Source of the DNA: Dokdonia sp. 4H-3-7-5
GTDB lineage: Bacteria > Bacteroidota > Bacteroidia > Flavobacteriales > Flavobacteriaceae
Length of the DNA: 64,000 nucleotides
Reading direction: 5' to 3'
Assembly: GCF_000212355.1 (NCBI RefSeq)
Contig: NC_015496.1
Location: forward strand, 1,612,001 to 1,676,000
Shown here one piece after another: positions 61,605-64,000 of the stretch. How positions within the stretch are numbered: position 1 is the first letter of the stretch; each line of letters starts with the position of its first letter. The position numbers and the translations under genes are program-made. The notes beneath the pieces are model-generated. The model was not told where the DNA came from, ran no database searches, and was given only the letters and a program-made list of their open reading frames with translations.

Positions 61605-61952
61605 ATGGATAACGATACTTTCTTATATGAGTATTTAGGCGGCAACATCAAGAATTTAAGAAAATCGAGAAAATTAAGTCAGGAAGAATTGGCTTCTTTT
61701 ATATCATTAAGTAGATCCTCTGTTGCTAATATTGAATCTGGATATCACCAGCCCTCAATTCACGTAATTTACCAAATAGCTGTTGTTCTTGAATGTAAAA
61801 TAACTGAATTACTACCTTCTATAGATAGTTATAAAAAATCTAAAGTTGAAATCGATGAAAAGTTTTCAGAAATCTTAGATTCCTTACCAAACAAAATGAG
61901 TAAAAAAAACTTAACGTTTCTCAAATCTATAATTACAGATGACGAAGAATAA
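61605..61952 (+). CDS. XRE-family helix-turn-helix repressor
   Basis: A 115-residue DNA-binding protein. The helix-turn-helix spans residues ~12-65 (KNLRKSRKLSQEELASFISLSRSSVANIESG ... ITELLP). The C-terminal tail is charged and may dimerise. Its last 14 bp overlap the ImmA-like gene, so the two are co-translated. In phages and integrative elements such pairs act as a repressor and its inactivating peptidase. Here it is divergent from the ubiquitin-like operon and is the best candidate for its regulator. Confidence 0.92.
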   Translation: MDNDTFLYEYLGGNIKNLRKSRKLSQEELASFISLSRSSVANIESGYHQPSIHVIYQIAVVLECKITELLPSIDSYKKSKVEIDEKFSEILDSLPNKMSKKNLTFLKSIITDDEE

Positions 61953-62475
61953 TTGGTTTACGGATAGTCAAAATAAAGCTTTTCAAATTCTTAAAGAATT
62001 AAATTTGCTTAAGACACCTATTGATGTATTTGAAGTAGCGAGTCGTCTTGGAATATCTATTGTTGAACAAGATTTAGATGATGATGTTTCTGGCTTTCTA
62101 GTAAGGAAAGACAATAAAAATATTATCGGGCTAAATAGAAATCAACACGTTGTTAGACAGAGGTTTACGGTTTCTCACGAAATCGGGCATTTTAGCCTCC
62201 ACGTCGAAAAGCCACTTTTTGTAGACTTTTTTAAGGGCTCAAAATTATATAGGAGCACCACTCAGCCTAGTGATAGACAAATGGAAAAAGAGGCAAATGC
62301 TTTTGCGGCTTCTCTATTAATGCCGAAACCTCTTCTTAAAAAAGAGTTAGGTAAACTTTCTGAGGATATATCTTATGAAAAGAAATTAAAGACTCTAAGC
62401 GATCTTTTTAGAGTAAGTCAACAAGCTATGGATTATAGATTGAAATCTCTGGGATATTACGATTATGGTTTTTAA
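61939..62475 (+). CDS. ImmA/IrrE family metallopeptidase
   Basis: A 178-residue zinc peptidase. The catalytic motif HEIGHF (HExxH, residues ~75-80) is intact, preceded by VVRQRFTVS and followed by the family's KEANAFAASLLMPKPLL. The C-terminus resembles ImmA (LSDLFRVSQQAMDYRLKSLGY). It likely cleaves or relieves the partner XRE repressor in response to stress or infection. It starts inside the XRE gene and ends before a strong terminator next to the island's right repeat. Confidence 0.92.
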   Translation: MTKNNWFTDSQNKAFQILKELNLLKTPIDVFEVASRLGISIVEQDLDDDVSGFLVRKDNKNIIGLNRNQHVVRQRFTVSHEIGHFSLHVEKPLFVDFFKGSKLYRSTTQPSDRQMEKEANAFAASLLMPKPLLKKELGKLSEDISYEKKLKTLSDLFRVSQQAMDYRLKSLGYYDYGF

Positions 62476-62539
62476 ACCAGTAGCAGTTTGTAATTGTAAA
62501 ATTTCACCTTACAGAAATCTTACATATTTTTTATTCAAG

Positions 62540-62573
62540 AATCTCAACTAATTAAAAAAAATTAGTTGAGATT
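62540..62573 (+). terminator. Terminator of the XRE/ImmA operon
   Basis: AATCTCAACTAATT ... AATTAGTTGAGATT: a 14-bp perfect stem with a 6-nt A-loop, followed by a T-run that runs into the right repeat. Confidence 0.88.
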
Positions 62574-62574
62574 T

Positions 62575-62592
62575 TTTTATGTCGGGTAGAGA
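62575..62592. repeat. Right attachment-type repeat (tRNA-Pro 3' end)
   Basis: An 18-bp exact repeat of 58312-58329. Bases 62582-62592 are the 3' end of tRNA-Pro(GGG), so the tRNA is intact after insertion. Confidence 0.82.
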
Positions 62593-62656
62593 GGATTCGA
62601 ACCTCCGATCTCTGGTCCCCCAGACCAGCACTTTAACCGGACTAAGCTACTACCCG
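62582..62656 (-). tRNA. tRNA-Pro (anticodon GGG), island insertion site
   Basis: A 75-nt tRNA. The acceptor stem CGGGTAG pairs with CTACCCG, the discriminator is A, the D arm contains GCTTAGTCCGGTTAAAGTGC, the anticodon stem CTGGT/ACCAG frames the loop CTGGGGG (anticodon GGG), and the T arm contains GGTTCGAATCC. CCA is not encoded. The island begins directly at its 3' end. Confidence 0.97.
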
Positions 62657-62793
62657 TTTTTATGCGCGTAAATATAATAAAGCGTAATCATTAGGGAAAT
62701 AGCTAGGTTCAAAAAAGATCTCAATGCATATCTTATTAATTTTTTTGTACCTTAAAGTGTTGAAAAATAAATTATTAACTAAACCCAAATATT

Positions 62794-63240
62794 ATGAAAA
62801 CACTAATGATGCTTTGCTTTTATGTGATGGGTGCTACACTTTTAACAAGTGATGGATTGAATACTGATGAACCTGCTATGATCTTAGAAGGCGTGTGGGA
62901 ATTAGAAAACCAGCAGATGTATGAAAACGGGATGCTCTCAGAAATGTTGCCCAATGAGAATGGCTATAGGCAGGTGAAGATGTATAGTAAAGGAAAAGTA
63001 ATGTGGACTCGCAACGATCCTTCAGATAGTAATGAATGGTTTGGCTATGGTACATATAGTGTGTCAGACGGTTTTCTCGAGGAGCGACTAGAGTATGCTT
63101 CTGGGCCTATGATGAATATAGTAGATACGACTCAAATTTTTAGATTTGAGCTAGTGATGGGGGCAAATAGTTACCAGCAAATACAGCTAGACGAAGATGG
63201 AAATAGAACAGAAGGCGAGAGTTATATAAGAATAGAGTAA
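62794..63240 (+). CDS. Exported protein, possibly lipocalin-like
   Basis: A 148-residue protein with a short hydrophobic N-terminus (MLCFYVMGATLLTS) that looks like a signal peptide. The mature part starts ILEGVWELENQQM, with further alternating strands (FGYGTYSVSDGFLEERLEY) and a C-terminal GESYIRIE. The opening Gly-x-Trp pattern is reminiscent of lipocalin-like domains, but I cannot assign the family firmly. Function unknown. Single gene between two tRNA genes. Confidence 0.6.
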   Translation: MKTLMMLCFYVMGATLLTSDGLNTDEPAMILEGVWELENQQMYENGMLSEMLPNENGYRQVKMYSKGKVMWTRNDPSDSNEWFGYGTYSVSDGFLEERLEYASGPMMNIVDTTQIFRFELVMGANSYQQIQLDEDGNRTEGESYIRIE

Positions 63241-63265
63241 AATTTAAAATTATTGATTAATAAAG

Positions 63266-63298
63266 TTTGTGATTATATATTAGATTTTATTATATTTG
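63266..63298 (+). promoter_or_regulatory. Promoter of tRNA-Pro(UGG)
   Basis: TTTG (63266-63269), a 21-nt spacer and TATATTTG (63291-63298). The 21 nt at 63288-63308 are identical to the region in front of tRNA-Leu. Confidence 0.75.
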
Positions 63299-63314
63299 CA
63301 CCCCGTTAAATACT

Positions 63315-63389
63315 CGGGGTATAGCGTAGCCCGGTTATCGCGCCTCGTTTGGGACGAGGAGGTCGCAAGTTCGAATCTTGCTACCCCGA
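63315..63389 (+). tRNA. tRNA-Pro (anticodon UGG)
   Basis: A 75-nt tRNA with acceptor CGGGGTA/TACCCCG and discriminator A. The D arm contains AGCGTAGCCCGGTTATCGCG, the anticodon stem CCTCG/CGAGG frames the loop TTTGGGA (anticodon TGG), and the T arm contains AGTTCGAATCT. CCA is not encoded. Confidence 0.97.
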
Positions 63390-63390
63390 C

Positions 63391-63418
63391 AAAAACCAGC
63401 CTTTTTAGGCTGGTTTTT
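63391..63418 (+). terminator. Terminator after tRNA-Pro(UGG)
   Basis: AAAACCAGCC-tttttа-type loop-GGCTGGTTTTTT: a 10-bp stem with a T-run, directly after the tRNA. Confidence 0.8.
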
Positions 63419-63476
63419 TCATTTTAAAAGGTTTTGGGTATTTATAATCTTTTATATTATGAAGTTGCTACAAAGC

Positions 63477-63508
63477 AAAAATGCGAGCCTGTAAGGGCTC
63501 GCATTTTT
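63477..63508 (-). terminator. Terminator of the DUF3078-like gene
   Basis: A 13-bp perfect stem AAAAATGCGAGCC/GGCTCGCATTTTT with a 6-nt loop and T/A tails. It lies 42 bp past the stop codon at 63551. Confidence 0.85.
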
Positions 63509-63550
63509 ATTATGTATCATTAGCCTTTAAGCTAGTAGTATTGCAATTAT

Positions 63551-64000
63551 TTAGAATGCATACGTAAGTCCAAGAAGGTAGTATGATTGTATTTGAGAAT
63601 CTATGCTGTCAAATGTAGGTCTCACTTCTGTAGGTGCAACCTGTGCATCAAATAGTCCTTGTTGGAAAGCAAGGTTTTCTTGTTTGTTTCCTCTTAAACC
63701 AAATTCAAAACCAATACCGATTTGGTTCCATAGCTTATAGCTAAAAGAGTTAATCCAAGTAAAGTTTGAGAAGTCGCTAGACTTATAGCTTTGGAAAGCA
63801 GATAAGTTAGACTTGAATGCAATTTTACCAATCTGACGAGTATAATCTGCAACAATTTTTGCTCCTAAAGAAGATTCAAAAACAGAATCACCACTACTAA
63901 ATACAAAATTATAGTTAAGTGGGTGTACCACAACAATAAGATTAGGAATAGGAGTCCATGTAGCACCAACACCTAGATCTAAGTAACCTGGATCGTTAAA
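63551..64000 (-). CDS. DUF3078-like outer-membrane protein, 3' part only
   Basis: The reading frame is open to the window edge (150 codons seen), so the start lies outside. The visible part has alternating amphipathic strands (YLDLGVGATWTPIPNLIVVVHPLNYNF, WNQIGIGFEFGLRGNK) and ends YYLLGLTYAF, a beta-barrel C-terminus with terminal Phe. The pattern VHPLNYNFVF and SSLGAKIVADYTRQIGKIAFKSNLSAFQSYK fits flavobacterial DUF3078 proteins. Probably an outer-membrane barrel of unknown function. Confidence 0.75.
   Translation of the reverse strand, partial: FNDPGYLDLGVGATWTPIPNLIVVVHPLNYNFVFSSGDSVFESSLGAKIVADYTRQIGKIAFKSNLSAFQSYKSSDFSNFTWINSFSYKLWNQIGIGFEFGLRGNKQENLAFQQGLFDAQVAPTEVRPTFDSIDSQIQSYYLLGLTYAF

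Larger units (their letters stand above)
58330..62574. mobile_element. tRNA-Pro-associated genomic island without integrase
   Basis: A 4.2-kb segment between two 18-bp direct repeats derived from the tRNA-Pro 3' end. It contains only a ubiquitin-like conjugation operon, a divergent XRE/ImmA pair and a regulatory region. Each outward-facing operon ends in a terminator that almost touches its repeat. No exact copy of the otherwise frequent TTTCGCGAAA palindrome is present. No recombinase is encoded, so movement would need an enzyme supplied from elsewhere, or the segment is what remains of a larger element. Confidence 0.78.

Noticed and set aside
58330-62574. Prophage or full integrative element
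   Set aside because: There are no integrase, structural, replication or conjugation genes. XRE/ImmA alone is not enough. It is described as a small island.

Overview
The window comes from a marine member of the Flavobacteriaceae, most likely Dokdonia/Krokinobacter-like. The evidence is low GC, genes started from A-rich leaders instead of Shine-Dalgarno sites, Bacteroidetes -33/-7 promoters (TTG ... TAnnTTTG), SusC/SusD outer-membrane uptake proteins, DUF4271/DUF4296/DUF3078/DUF4230 proteins, and phylum-typical versions of dihydroorotase and uroporphyrinogen-III synthase. The genus is an inference. The sequence itself shows only the family-level traits.

Layout. 1-4.4 kb: an exported protein of unknown function, an M20 dipeptidase, a surface protein and tRNA-Leu(UAG). 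4.4-12.7 kb: a sugar-utilisation cluster (fructokinase, MFS sugar porter, GH32 lipoprotein, LacI regulator, beta-phosphoglucomutase, GH65 phosphorylase). 12.7-31.2 kb: a DUF4230 gene, then a leftward eight-gene operon of SusC, SusD, three very large FG-GAP/ASPIC lipoproteins, a vanadium-haloperoxidase/PAP2 lipoprotein, a GyrI-like protein and a pentapeptide protein. 31.4-37.7 kb: a GH13 amylase lipoprotein, a flavoprotein, TspO and a mevalonate/prenyl-transfer cluster. 37.7-58.2 kb: housekeeping genes (csp, aspS, hemD, pyrC, tyrS, a two-component system, trmB, Mrp/NifU iron-sulfur proteins, ferredoxin reductase plus ferredoxin, and others).

58.31-62.59 kb is the most unusual region. It is a compact 4.2-kb island inserted at the 3' end of tRNA-Pro(GGG) and bounded by an exact 18-bp direct repeat. 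It carries a three-gene bacterial ubiquitin-like conjugation operon: a Ubl-Ubl-E2 fusion, a JAMM-peptidase/E1 fusion and a DUF6527 protein. A divergent XRE-repressor/ImmA-peptidase pair lies on the other side of a 490-bp control region that also holds a promoter-plus-terminator unit able to encode a ~90-nt RNA. No integrase is present. Canonical E1 and E2 catalytic cysteines are not apparent.

A second genome-scale signal is the palindrome TTTCGCGAAA, usually extended to ACGCTTTCGCGAAAGCGT. There are 21 exact copies between positions 11 and 58286, 15 of them inside genes, where they are read in all three frames (peptides AFAKA, FRE(S) and LSRK). The motif is absent from the island and from the rest of the right end.

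The sugar genes appear to work together. A 12-bp LacI-type half-operator is shared by the GH32/lacI intergenic region and the SusC/amylase intergenic region, which ties together oligosaccharide capture, extracellular hydrolysis, import, phosphorolysis and glucose-phosphate mutation.
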